A stretch of DNA of 64,000 nt from Petrosia ficiformis (Eukaryota > Porifera > Demospongiae > Haplosclerida > Petrosiidae), in NCBI GenBank assembly GCA_947044365.1, contig OX345636.1, forward strand, positions 29,244,466-29,308,465, written 5' to 3'. The notes below the pieces were generated by a model. It searched no databases. It was not told the origin of the DNA and saw nothing but the letters and a program-made list of their open reading frames with translations. Below are positions 23,505 through 36,241 of the stretch, piece after piece. Each line of letters starts with the position of its first letter. Positions within the stretch are counted from its first letter, which is position 1. A program made the translations under genes and the position numbers.

Positions 23505-23755
23505 TTAACTGTACAGATAACATTTATACACACACTTGTCACAATCTGTTAGTCAACCTTTGTATCTTTCAAATTTCTTTTGTGCCTATAAATATGATTT
23601 CACTGCAGCAGTGGAGAATGACTATTGGATGTTTTTGTCCATCTAATGTTAAAACATTTTGTAGAAATAGCTTTGCAAATAGTAAATATTGTTTCCATGG
23701 CAAAATGCCATTTATTCTGGTTAGCATTATTTTAAGTCTCCTCTTAGTTATGGCT

Positions 23756-23782
23756 GGAGATGTTGAGCGTAACCCAGGCCCA
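23756..23782 (+). other. 2A-like translational recoding motif
   Basis: The codons spell GDVERNPGP. In established 2A peptides the ribosome fails to form the bond between the last Gly and Pro of NPGP, releasing the upstream peptide and continuing. Here the upstream piece is hydrophobic, as in 2A-like signal sequences described in sea urchin proteins. Confidence 0.8.
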
Positions 23783-23963
23783 TCTAGAAAATGTCCACAT
23801 TGCCAATTGGAGATTCCAATACGCCAAAAAAAATGCAAACATTGTGGTATGCTAGTAAAATCAGCTAAAAGTAATCAAACAAAGTTAAGCCAGAATACAC
23901 AATATTATCAGAAAAATGTTGTTAGGATTTTAGCCAAAAAAATAGAAAACTATAAGAGTAATC

Positions 23964-24369
23964 CTGATACATATAAAGCTAATCCAGACAAATTCAAGGC
24001 TCTCTCTCAACAAACATATAGAGCTAATCCAGACAAATTCAAGGCTCTCTCTCAACAAACATATAGAGCTAATCCAGACAAATTCAAGGCTCTCTCTCAA
24101 CAAAACTATAGAGCTAATCCAAACAAATTTAAGGCTATCTCTAAAAAAAAATATAAAGCTAATCCAGACAAATTCAAGGCTCTCTCTCAACAAACATATA
24201 GAGCTAATCCAGACAAATTCAAGGCTCTCCTCAACAAACATATAGAGCTAATCCAGACAAATTCAAGGCTCTCTTTAAACAAAACTATAGAGCTAATCCT
24301 GACAAATACAAGGCTCTCTCTAAACAAAACTATAGAGCTTATCCGGACAAATACAAGGCTCTCTCTAAA
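23964..24369 (+). repeat. 45-bp coding tandem repeats (about 9 units)
   Basis: Units of 45 bp centred on GCTAATCCAGACAAATTCAA encode NPDK(F/Y)KALS repeats. A 2-base loss in the sixth unit causes the only frame change in the gene. Confidence 0.9.
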
Positions 24370-25971
24370 ATGAACTATGCAAAAAAACGTGATACTAGGA
24401 TTAAATCTTTTATAACTTACTATAGAGATAACAAAGAGAGCAGATGTGTTTATAGAAGAAACAAGAATATACTAGCAGAGCCTAAGCTTGCTATAAAAGA
24501 ACAGTACTTAAAAGAAATACAGTTCAATCTGTTAGATGATTCCATTGCATGGCTGGAATTATTCAAAGCTTATAAGAAAGAGCATGTAGATTTAGCTAAA
24601 AGAATGTCAAAAGGTATGAGTAAAGCTATCTGTAAGATAGCAGCCAAAAAAATACTCAACAAAACACTACAAATGCATAAGGAGCATGTTGGATCTCTGC
24701 TCAAAGCTATTAGATTAATTAAACGCCTTGATATTAAGGTAAAGGAAGACTTTGGGGAAGGATGTCATACCACTTCCTCTGAGCCTTACTATTACGATGA
24801 AGCTTATCAGCTAATCAAGAGAGACACTGCTATACCTGTTGATCACGATGGCAAGTGTGTAGTAGCAGAAGTAATTAGTAAGTCAGACAATGAGACAAAT
24901 CATCCCATGAAATGGGAATGTTGTAGTGAGTGCAAAGTTCCGACAAAATTAGAAGTAGATGCCATTTTGGCCTTAAAAGAAGCTTTCCAGAAACCAATGA
25001 ATGACATATTAAATACTTTTCGCACATGTCATGATGGTTGTCCTAATCAGCACTATACTAAAGTTGTCAGTAAAGAATATGATAGTGATACTTGTTTGTT
25101 TATAGACCTCAAAGGTCATCCTTTAGTGTGTTATGATAATGATACCCAATGTCGTAGTAAACTCAGGATACTTAGAGCAGTGTCAACCCATTATCCTGTT
25201 TTACGAAATTTCTTGCATGGTTTATACAGTTGTCATATGTATGTATCTACTATTGACAATGCACTAAGTGCTGGTGACTTCCATTCACTAATGGAAATCA
25301 CAAACCTTGAATTTTATAATCTGTTTAGTATTAATGTAGAAGAAAAGTATGAGCAATATACTGAAACAGTAGCAGCTGGCTCTATGCTTAGAGATCCTAA
25401 TCTAGAATCACATCTACTGACTACTTATGCTAAGCTAATGATTGACTTAGATAAAGAAATAGACGACTACCCTGAGCATGTTTGTTGTAGCTGTGAGCGT
25501 CTGCATCAGAGGAAAAGCGTTACAATAGTTTCTCTGTCTGATAACCTTGGCAGTGAGGTGTGGCCTAGATTAAAGAACTTTATAACACAAAATTATCCAG
25601 CTGCTACCGATCAGGAATTGTTTATGTGCAATTATTGCAAAGCCCTTGTCAAAAAAGACAAGTTCCCACCACGGTGTGTTCTGAATGGACTACAAACAGT
25701 TCCCATTCCTTCAGAACTAAGTAAACTTGACTCGTTAAGTACACAACTCATTCAGCGAGCCAAGTCTTATCAAACAATTGTTAGGCTTGGAACGTATACT
25801 GCTAAAGTACCTATCTATAATTCTCTTAAAGCATGTAAAGGTACCATGTTCTTTCTTCCCTTGCCTCTAAATGAAACACTTGAAACTCTAGATGAGGTAA
25901 GGGACTCTAGCAAAGTAGCTTTACCAAACCCTGAATTATATGTAATAGTCAATGGTACAAATATCAACTAA

Positions 25972-27454
25972 GCAAACTAAGCGAACAAAAATATATATTT
26001 TTGTCATTTAATGATTAGTTAAACATCACTATTTTCTCTTTCTCTCGTATTTAAGTTTGTCTCTTATCATTTATGTAATTATTGTAACACTTCATAATTA
26101 TAACTACAAACTTATATTTATCAATATTAATTTATGTTAAGTTTTGACTAAAATTATAAAAGAATAAGTTATAAAATGAAAAGTATGTAGGGATATCAAA
26201 ACAGAAAAAGCACTCTGATTAGTGAAATTTTGGGACACGAGTGAAGGAGTGGCAGATGGTGTAAACTCTCGCACTATCTAGTGACAAGCACACATTAGGA
26301 ATAATTTATTATCTTTGACCTTTCCTCACTCATGGTGAATGGTAGAATAGCTAAAGATCTCAGAGAAGGTTTTGCCAATGCATGGCAACAAGCTGCACCC
26401 ACATGTTTAAATCAATAAAAATTTAAAATTTTAATGCATGCATATAGCGTTGGTGACACGTGTTGTTATAATGGTGTCAGTGTAGGGTCAGTTATTACAT
26501 TATTGCAGAACAAACAACAAAGGGAAGTAAACATGTTGAACACCCAGCACAGATGGTTTCTTTAAAACAAAAATCTAAATGAACAGGGGAAAAACAAAGG
26601 AGAATAAAACAAGATATATAGAGAAAAAAAACATCCCTATGATTGCTTTACAAGTTTAAGTGAAGATAAAAGTATCCTTATGACTGCTTTGTGGTGTCCA
26701 GCATTCAGTAATCATGGCTGACTTCATCAAGCACATGATGGAAGACAACAGCTTATTATAGTTATTATTTTGATTATCTACTCTCCTGACCTTTCAAAGG
26801 ATCTTGTAGAACTTTAGGAATATATTTCAGGCAGAATAGCTAGCTATTACTTCCAGTTTCTACGTAAGCTACACATCTTTCTTTCAGCTGGTGTGTAGAG
26901 CTTGATCGCACGTGTTCAAAGGTCACGCATGATACTGAGCATGCGCATGAAGTAGAGTACTAGAATGTTGAAGAAATCTGCGATAAGCAAGCACTGGCAA
27001 GCTGAAATACAGAACACTGAGAACAGGCATAGAGCACAAAGGATTGAAACACCACAGATTAAGAAGATTACTACTGCTCAAGCAGAAATACAGAGAAGGA
27101 TTAGAGCACAAAGGATAGAAACAACAAAGATTAATTTAGACTACTACTACTGCAAGGCAGAGATCACTCTGTAGCATGTCAGACAATCTAATGCAAGCTT
27201 AAACAGCACATGCAGAGGAGAGCAAGTGAAAGTTTTAGCTACTTGAATTTCTGCTGATATTTGCTAATAATATTATATATAATTTAAATGAAACTTTTAA
27301 AATAATATTATATATATATATATATAATTATGTAATTTAATAATAATATTATAATGTTTTTTTTTATTATAACCCCACCATTTTTGGTTACTTGAATCTG
27401 TATAAACATAAAACAGAATAATTATAATAATAATTATTATTATAAAATTACTTA
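25972..27454. other. Intergenic, AT-rich
   Basis: No supportable gene. At 26985-27130 a segment of about 66 bp with GCTGAAATACAGA and AGAGCACAAAGGAT is imperfectly repeated twice. TA and TAA simple repeats at 27270-27350 and 27415-27445. Confidence 0.5.
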
Positions 27455-27778
27455 TTAACTAACAGTTATAATCTTTGACTCCCCCCTCCCCTTTTGTTTC
27501 CTCCTTCTTTTTCTCCCTTTCTTTGGTGGTGGTGGAGGTGGAGGTGGAGGTGGAGGTGGAGGTGGAGGAGGAGCTCCAACTGGAGGTGGAGGTGGAGGTG
27601 GAGGTCTAACAGGAGACAGTGGACTGACTGGACTCTGGCGTGGAGTTACTTCTAAATCAATATCCATGACGTCTTCAAATTGAGACATTCTATAGTCTAT
27701 ACCTTGAAGGGCAGAAATTATGCTGTTTTTATACTGGAAGGTAGGATCACTTTTGAGGATCAATATAGAATTGACCAA
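27455..27778 (-). CDS. Possible small proline-rich basic protein
   Basis: A 107-residue frame: a short hydrophilic N-terminal half (YRMSQFEDVMDIDLEVTPR), then two polyproline runs separated by VGA, then a basic tail KKGRKRRRKQKGRG that resembles a nuclear localisation signal. The polyproline is encoded by a GGTGGA repeat, so it could be a repeat artefact. Not recognised; possibly one exon of a larger gene. Confidence 0.3.
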   Translation of the reverse strand: MVNSILILKSDPTFQYKNSIISALQGIDYRMSQFEDVMDIDLEVTPRQSPVSPLSPVRPPPPPPPPVGAPPPPPPPPPPPPPPPPKKGRKRRRKQKGRGESKIITVS

Positions 27779-28609
27779 TGAAAATAAAGATTATATTTTA
27801 TTGCAGTAAAATATGAAACATTATTACCAGCCAATGGATTTGTTTACTATATCTACCTAGTATTTTACTTGTATATTATGTACTAATTAGCAGCCTGTTT
27901 ATGTATTGCCTTATTCATGCATGTATTAATTAATTATCAATAAACAATAGTTTAAAATTTTTCTTATAATTTATCAAAATTTTTAAAATTTAAATATGAA
28001 AGTTTCCTTGATCATTCTTTTTGAAATACATAATTGCATTGTTGTTTGACATCTTTCAGACTATAATTACAAAGGAAAATTATTATTATCAATCATACAT
28101 TAATTAAGTGCCATTACACACTAACCATTTATTTTCCACAAATTTTGAAATCTTCAAGGGACCTTTAGCTTTCTACATTAATTATTAAAAGTAGAAGTTA
28201 CCAGCCTGGACCACGAGGAGGCGTCCCTTATGCCAGGCCACCCACCTTCTGAACAGAAAGTGAGGATCCACCATCAACCAATTGGGACAGGGATCAATGT
28301 GTGTTGCAAACAGTGAATGTAAGCAGGGGACCCTAGGGGGTATACAACCAATCAATACGTACACAGAGTATACATAGATGGTATACACCGCCCACTAGGA
28401 AATCCCACACACAATAGAATAGAACATGTATAATAATTATTATTATGATATAATTATAAGGCTCAATACATGTACATCATGTACAGATAAATACAATATT
28501 AAAGTCCAGCTTTAATAACACACATAATTGTACAATAATAACAATACTAAACAATAATTAAAAGCATAAATGTATTATATAGCACAACAATAATTATCAT
28601 CATACACAT
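27779..28609. other. Intergenic, AT-rich
   Basis: No gene seen. A less AT-rich segment at 28200-28400 is open on the minus strand (67 residues), but its bias does not look coding; it may be part of a repeat. Confidence 0.4.
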
Positions 28610-31600
28610 TTACTCCTCACGATCTTGAACATCAGCTCCTCTCAGCCGATCTAACTCTTTAGTTGCCAACTGAGAGGCCTTGATTTTGCTGGATACAAGA
28701 TCAATTATAGCTACACCATCAAGTGTTCTGACACGACTCAGAGCAACATAAGCCATGCCATCTTCAAACACTTTGGGACCTAGGTCAATCACAGCAGCAT
28801 CAAGAGATAACCCTTGTACTTTGTGAATAGTAGCAGCCCAACAGGAAAGTAAAGGTAGTTGAGTCCTTTGTAGTGTGACTCCTTCTCGGCCATAGAATTT
28901 TGCCGTCACAGGTTCAATTGGAACAGCTTCTGCATCATCTTCAACACTCACTCGGCTGATACGACCAACACGAGGATCGTGGAAGTTGACCAGAACATTT
29001 TGAGGTAGCTGTCCAATTTCAGGCTGTGTTGGCTGTCCATCAGGCCAAGTAAATCCCACCACGATTCCACGTGCTCCATTTACTAGTCCATCTTCACAGA
29101 GGATGTTTCTTCGGAGCATGACTTGTGCACCAACCGCCAGTTTCAGACTTCTTGGGAGGCCAGCACAGTCATTGTCATCGGGTGGGATGAGTCTTTCTGG
29201 GACATCAACATGTTGAACGACACCGTAACTCTGTCTAGCAGAATCGGAGTCGACAATTGAATGCTCACCCTTGAATTCGAACACAGTCGACGCCTGCGCC
29301 AACTGTATTCGTCCACCATGACTTTCAAAGGTAACAGACACAGAGCATCTGTGAATGGAGACTGTTCAATATCCACTGGAGTATCTATACCAGAAGTCAG
29401 ACGGGTCCTGAGCAGAGTGATATCGTCTGGAGTTTGCTGTCCAGTGCGAATTCTACCCAGTACTTGAGAGTAAGTGTTGTCACCCATCTGTCTCATGTTA
29501 ATCGTCAGCTCCACCATTGTGAAGATATCTCTCCACAAGTGGGTAGAACCAGGATTATAACCATTACCTTCCTGAAATATAAATTTGTCTCTAACAGGTG
29601 GTAGTTGAAAGAAGTCTCCAACAGCAATGACATTGAGATCTCCGAAGAGAACTTCAGTGTCATCTGTACCTTTGATTTCAGTCAATCTCTGGTGAATAAA
29701 GTTGAGTGTCTGATATGAGACCATACTGATCTCATCAATGATGATCGTGGTGACACTCTTCAAAAGACGTCGCATACCGTGAAGTCTCTCACTCGCTAAC
29801 TTGCGATAGGTGGTTCTTTTACCATGCTCTACAGGCAAGTTGAGCGCTTTGTGAATAGTGAGACCTCCGATATTGAATGCAGCTACTCCAGTTGGAGCCA
29901 TCAACATACAAGCACATCCGTCGCCAATCTGGGCACGTTCAAAGTGCTCATGAACTACACTAATCACATGACTCTTACCAGTACCAGCGCCGCCGGTAAT
30001 GAAAAGCCTAAGTGGCTCAGGTGGTGACTGTACAGCATGCATCTGGTACTCGTGTCGAGCTGTAGTGTAATTCAAAACTTTTTGAAAGGCTAAACGTTGT
30101 GACTCATTGAGGCTATCAACCTTTCGGTGGTAATCTGCATCCGTCATGCGTCTTTGGCCCATTGCACGTACAGTGCGATCATCATCTGCATCAGCAAGGT
30201 AATCATCGGAAGCCAAGTGGTTGACTTCACCAACACCTTGCTGATCAGCAGTTAAAGCGCTGCTATGATTATCAGCTAACAGCGCTTCATCATAATAAAT
30301 TGGGTCTGGTCCAGCACCTTCGTTTTCCATCTCCATATTTCGTTGAGCTGCACCAGGAGCTATTGGGGCATAAACAGTGTCACCAAACTGATTAAGTGCC
30401 CTCAATTGACATGTAGCTCGTTCAACTTCTGCAGCAAACGAAGCTTGGTCACCACCAAGTACTAGGAGACGATCATTGTTGGAAACAAAGGATTGTTTAG
30501 CCGTAGCATGTGAACCCAAGAGATCCACAGTTTCATTACGCCATGGCAAATACAACATAAGCAAGTGGTAGTAGTAGTCGTCACCATTAGCTTCGGGAGT
30601 CAGTGTTGGTACACGAAGACATGCTTGCTTTCTACGCAAGTATATCCATCCACTATTACCTTGTAGTTCGTACCTAGGCTGAGCTCTAGTTGACGTGCCA
30701 AAGGTAGAAGGAGGCTTTGATGTAGCGTACCAAACAGCAAAATGAGCAAGGCTCATATTGTCAAATGGATCACCAACTGGACGAGCAGCATAGCGCTCAT
30801 ATAGTCCACTTTCAAAGACATCAGTATCACAACCATCCATCTCCCAAAGCTTTCTAGTTGACTTTAATACTCTCGTCCTTTTCTGAGGTCTTCCCGTATT
30901 CACAAATATTGTACCTCTCGAAGATCCACGTAAATGAAGACCTGTCGTTCGGTAAACAGCTTCCTGAGCACTCAGAATACGATGACTAATCAAGGTGTTA
31001 CCTATCTTTAACAAACGTGATTTCTGAGTACAATTTTCAGGAAGCTTTTCTAGATTACGAGAAATCAGCTGTCTGAGTTCCTTAGGTTCGTCTTTGCACA
31101 TATAATGGCAGACGTACTGAGCAGGACCGTAGACGGAGCCAACCATTTGCAAGTCCATGTTGGCACCCCAGGCTCTGAGAATGTGAGAGTTGTAAGGATT
31201 GATGTATTCATCACCCTGTTCTCTTTTCAGAACGTAGAATCTAGCTTTATTGCCGATATTCCTGTTACGTTTCAAGTGAGTAGTTGCACTCGCTTTCTTT
31301 GGGAAATCAAATCTACATCTGAATCGACCTTGTTTTCGGCATGTTTGGGTACGAGTGTGTCTCTGTACTCTCATCACTAGCGATCTTAATTCATCATCCT
31401 CACCAATCACTGGTACTCCACACATGTATTTATCAATGAACTCTGGTGTAGCTCTCTTACCTTCGACAGTACGTAGGTTAGGAGCATCTTTCACCCACCA
31501 CAGAGAATGGATGTGAGGTGAGCCTCTCTGCTGAAACTCAGCCCTCCAAAAGTAGTCCAGAATTTCACCAATGGGTTTACCATCTCCATTTAGAATAAAT

Positions 31601-34168
31601 TTCATAAACGAATTGAATCGGTGAGAAAAGTGTTGAGCAACAATCACAGGGTAACTACACAAGAGACGTTTCCGCTGTGTTGTTGGCAATTCTTTCGCCT
31701 GTTGCTCAGTGAGATTCATTCCATCACGGTTTGCTAGGATGTAGAGCAGATCAGTCCAGTTCATATCATCAGCACTGAGTGTGAGGAAGAAAGTGGGAGG
31801 TCCAAGTGTACGAAACATTGCAAATAGATCAAGCTTAGCCCTCTGCCAATATGCAGCTGAGCCGCGAATATTACGCATGAAACCAAAACAATTCTCAGAC
31901 AGGTCAGGGTTCTCTGAGGATGTATCACTCAAGAGATCACCAGCTGTCAAAGCCTGTTGGTCATGCTCTTGATGTTGTGCTTGATCTAAACGGTTTCTAG
32001 GTCGCCTACCCCCCGAGGAGGATCGGATTCTCATTGCTATGCAAACTGCATCACGTAGTCTGTGTTGCTCAAGGAGATTACATGACCACAATAAATAGGG
32101 AATGTGACTAGCCCATCTACTATCAGCATTAAGTAAACGGATTTGAATATAGTCCGTAATACTTATTGCTGGATCACGGGCTGTTAGGAAACCATTGACA
32201 CCATTGGGAAACAAACAGGGAAATGCCATTTCCTCTGCTTTAGCATCAGTAAACAAACTAATAGGCTGGCCTTCAACACGTGGTAGTCTATAAACTGGAT
32301 AATTGAAATCTCCATTACGAATGATGTCAACAGCTTCCGTGTTAGGCATGTTAAAGTCCGTCCTAACTACTGAACTTTCTAATTGGGGAGGCCTATTAAC
32401 TGTACCTTGTTGTTGTTGTTGTTGTTGTTCATCATCTTCTTCATTGGTATTATCATCATTATCTGCATCATTATTATTATTTGCATCATCATCTTCATCA
32501 ATATTATTATCACTATCATCACATGTGATATTACCATTTTCAATGTGAATATCACCATACAATACATTTGAAGTCTTTAACCAATGTAAAGCTCTCATAA
32601 TTTTAGGCTTTCTAACCACATACCCTTTGCTGGAATGAGTGGTTACAGAAGATGATGATGGTACAGTAGATGATGAACCTTCCCCCCCTTCAGCAGTTGA
32701 GGTTGAAGCAGAAGTTGATGATGATGATTGTACTAGTATTACACCAGATTCATCAATTGGTCTAGGTAGAGCATTACATACCTGCGAAACATCAACAGGG
32801 AAATTTATACTTTGGCCAGCCAATGCTCTTTGACCTAATGGAAGTACTATAAGCTTCATAAAGGCTTGTACTTTAGATATCAACCTCTGCTCCATTGTGT
32901 TTAACACAGATAATACAGGAGGGACTTCAACAACTTGTATGTTGTTAATACATGCATAAGGTGGTACTTTCCCTTTACCCAGTATGGACTGACAACGTGT
33001 ACACAACCAAACACACTCACCTTCAGGAACATCAGGAAGTGGTATAGTTGTTGGATGTGAATATAATGGCACTATCAAGTCCTCTACTGTTTCATAGGTC
33101 ACATACAATCCTCCTTGGGGGTAGGTGAGGCGATGACACGAGAAGCAGGAATTACTAGGGCTTACAATAATCTCAGACCTGAATTTCTCCAAATCTTCAG
33201 ATAACTGATGAAGTCGTCTTTGCTCCTCACCACTTACTGGTGGTGTAAGAACAGGAGTAGTACAGGCTCTTGTAGATTGATTATGTATTCTAAGTGTCTG
33301 CAGACGAACTTCTCTAGCTTCAGATGACTCACTACTTCTACGTACATATGCACGGTCACTCATAACCTGAAGTCTGCGTGACCTGTCATCACTGGTCTCT
33401 TCACTAACATGAAAAGCAGTTCTGATTCGTGCATCAGTTAAACGGCTAGATCTCTCTTCTTCAGTCTCTTCACTGACACGTACATTAGCACGTTGACTCA
33501 AGTCAGCAAGACGACTGGTCCTTTCTTCTTCATTCTCCTCACTGACACGTACATTAGCACGTTGTCTTAAGTCAGCAAGACGACTGGTCCTTTCTTCTTC
33601 ATTCTCCTCACTGACACGTACATTAGCACGTTGTCTTAATTAAGTCAGCAAGCCGACTGATCCTTTCTTCTTCAGTTTCCTCATTGACACGTACACTAGC
33701 ACGTTGTCTTAAATCAGCAAGCCGACTGGATCTTTGTTCTTCAGTCTCTACACTGTTAAGTGTAGAAGCTCTTTGTCTGATTCTTTCCAAACGTAGTGCC
33801 TTTGTCTGAGAACTTTCAGACTGTAGACGTCTACAGTCAAGTAACCTTTGTTTATTCAATCGGATACTACGCTGCTCTTCTGTTTCATTTAGTCTTCTCA
33901 GTCTTTCTCTATCTCTCCTCCTCCTCCTCTTTATGCTTATTTCGAATCCATTGTTGTGGGAGGAGCTGGAAGAGTTGTCTGGAGGTAGCTAAACAGCTGT
34001 ACGAGTCTCAGATTCTGAAAGACGAAGTATCTTTGGACTACACGAACCACTTGCATGCTGCTGGACCAAACCACTAGTACTTTCTACACTATCTAAATTT
34101 TCATTTTCGCGTACTCGTTTACACGGAGCACGCTTAGCTTTATTCTTCTCCATACTAACAGTAGACAT
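28610..34168 (-). pseudogene. Helitron Rep/helicase gene
   Basis: Starts at ATG 34168 (MSTVSMEKNKAKRAPCKRVR), has one in-frame TAG near 33990, then repeats of about 23 residues (RLADLRQRANVRVSEENEEE) over 33860-33350. A DUF6570-like region follows (CFSCHRLTYPQGG, CTRCQSILGKGKVPPYACIN). The Rep part has GPPTFFLTLSADDMNWTDLL, the HUH site GSPHIHSLWW (about 31498-31530) and the tyrosine region QYVCHYMCKDEPKEL (about 31075-31120). The PIF1-type helicase has Walker A GGAGTGKS (about 29975-30000) and Walker B IIIDEISMVS (about 29725-29755). Frame is lost at a TTAA duplication (33636-33643) and near 29300, after which the end continues to LRGADVQDREE. Total about 1,800 residues: almost complete. Confidence 0.9.
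33340..33780. repeat. 69-bp coding tandem repeats in Helitron N-terminus
   Basis: Imperfect units of 69 bp, each with GTCAGCAAGACGACTGG and GACACGTACATTAGCACG (plus strand). One unit carries TTAATTAA where its neighbours have TTAA. Confidence 0.85.
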
Positions 34169-36240
34169 ACTAGTAGTAGTAAGCTACCAGGTGTAAAAAC
34201 AAAGGTGAACAGCTGGACGCACAAGTTTCCATTGCTACAGGATTTCGCAGACGATAGAGAGTTCCCAGCACGCTTCTTTATTGGTTCCGCCCCCCGGAAT
34301 TACATCACTTCCTTAACTACGTATACAACGCATACTCGCGTAAGTGGACACAAGAAAATATATATATATATATAAACATACATCGAACCCGTGGGAAAGC
34401 AATCATAGGGATGGCCCTGTGGGCCATAAAAATATTAGAGGGAGGTGCACACTAATACAAGAAAAACATCCATCACAAACAAATTTACAACTATTGTATT
34501 TATTCCTTCTCAAGCAATGAGCAGAACTAACAATTTAAAAAAAATGTTTCTGTACCCTAAGGGCACTGGATAACAAAATCTAAAAAAAGTTCACAACCTA
34601 AAATTTTGCTAATTAAACTAAAACAAACATGTCGTGATAAATATCCGGTAAATTGTACTGTCTTGGATTATTTAAAAATTCGAAAATTGACTTAATCTCC
34701 TCAAGCAAATGTTTCATAAGGTAACTGAATATGTTTAGTCTCCTCTTGTCATTGTCCACTTGTCCAGGCATAGAGCACTGCACAATACTGGAGTAAAGCT
34801 TTAGTTGAACATTATATTATAAATGAAGACTGTAACCCTCATGCAATTTACTATTTTTGAACACGTTTAAAAGCCATTAGAAATGGAAAAACATATAAAT
34901 ATAATGGGCTATATATAGGATAAGAAAGTCAGCAGTGATTTATTATTTCACCATAAACCAATTATAGGGATATATGTAATTTGTTTCTCACTATATATAC
35001 ATGCAGTCTCTTTAAATTGCCCAAATATTTCCATTAGTATTGTATTGGTTAGGAATTACGTTTTAGTTTTAGTTAAGCTAATATATACAGTAGAAAAGAA
35101 GCCTGGAAATAGCAGGTGATAGAATTAACCAGTGCACATATTGGATTTGGTAATCAAAAACTGTTCCGCAACCTTCTACAAGCATCATTTATTGCAGGAC
35201 ACAGCGAGACTTGTATATTTTAGATTGAAATTGTTCATATTTCGATACCCAGTGTTATATTTCAGCCTTGTTTTTTCAGATTCGTTAAGGAGGAGGGAGA
35301 GTTACTGTGGTCCTGGCCAGCAGTGAGTAAAGGGTAGAAGGTAAAAATTTCAGGATTGATACTGCAGTCCTGGCCAGCAGTGACATACATGTGGATTGGA
35401 GTCAAGAAAGGAAGATCATATTCCCTAGAAATGTCTATGAGAATGTGTCGTAGTAGAATCGATCCAAAATCACTTAAAACGACATGGAGGATAACGAAAT
35501 ATCTAATAATTATCTAAGTAATACATGTGAACAGCAAAACCGATTGAGAATGTTAAGTCCACATGGTATTCACCAGCAGCAATTTCTGCGTGTTGGTAAG
35601 TCCCAGTATAACCCAGTAGCGAACTGGATGAAATCTGGTGTTTCTATTTAGTAGCCAACTGTAGGCTAGAAGTGAAAGTAAAAATTTACAATAACACATA
35701 CTCTCCTGTAATATTTATTTGTTACAACTATTAATGGTTTGATGTGTTTAACCCTTTTGAACACGTTAGTTTATTAAAGTTACTATGCACAAAACGTGGA
35801 TGGTGTAATAGTGACTTATTCATAAGCTTTATTAGCTCTGTATTGTTGTTATGGCTATAAATTCTATAAATAAATGAAATCTATTTATAGAACAGGAAGT
35901 TTTGATTAAAAAAACCACAACATTATCAGATGGCTTCTTCTCACTTCTTCGTGATTTTTACCGTTTTTGTTGTTGCTCGAGATTTGGCTTTTGTATCTAC
36001 ACAGTTGTATGCATGCCCCAAATGAAGTGATTCTATATAAGCTAGAAGTCCCCTCCAGCTACAGTGTAAGTTTATAGCTAGCTATTCTTAGCAGATAAGT
36101 CAGGACAAGCGTTCACTTTCTAGAAAGTTGGGCGTCGAGTCTGTCTGCTCACAGTCTTTAATAGAAGTAACATGGTAGTTTAAACTTGGTAGGTACTTAA
36201 TCATAAGCCAGATTAGTCTGGCGAGCCACACCCTTCGCTA
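34169..36240. other. Intergenic; nothing but minor repeats
   Basis: (TA)n at 34360-34373. A short direct repeat TCCTGGCCAGCAGTGA at about 35313 and 35366. TTAACCCTTTTGAACACG near 35748 looks like an isolated TTAA-type end. No gene recognised. Confidence 0.5.
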
Positions 36241-36241
36241 A

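Larger units (their letters stand above)
23594..25971 (+). pseudogene. 2A-like peptide / zinc ribbon / 15-residue repeats / DUF6570-like protein
   Basis: ATG at 23594, or the in-frame ATG at 23705, leads into a hydrophobic stretch MPFILVSIILSLLLVMAG and then the 2A core DVERNPGP. A zinc ribbon follows (CPHCQLEIP...KKCKHCG), then about nine 15-residue repeats of the type RANPDKFKALSQQTY. A 2-base deletion near 24228 shifts the frame; the remaining repeats run straight into the 533-residue downstream frame (24370-25971). Its end has CCSCERLHQRKSV, CNYCKALVKKDKFPPRCVLN and KLDSLSTQLIQRAKSYQTIV, the layout of the DUF6570 region found in front of Helitron Rep domains. No Rep or helicase follows, so this is a separate ORF or a truncated element. 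Confidence 0.7.

Noticed and set aside
28185..28388. Minus-strand 67-residue ORF
   Set aside because: No motif, no splice context; probably a non-coding repeat.
32303..32571. Plus-strand poly-Ser/Ile ORFs
   Set aside because: Antisense of the Asn/Asp/Gln repeat segment of the Helitron protein.
28390..34430. Exact Helitron ends (TC and CTRR with hairpin)
   Set aside because: Several CTAG and TC candidates exist but none has a convincing hairpin or partner; not called.
35745..35765. Another piggyBac-type element starting TTAACCCTTTTGAACACG
   Set aside because: No partner end within the window; single CCCTTT next to TTAA can be chance.
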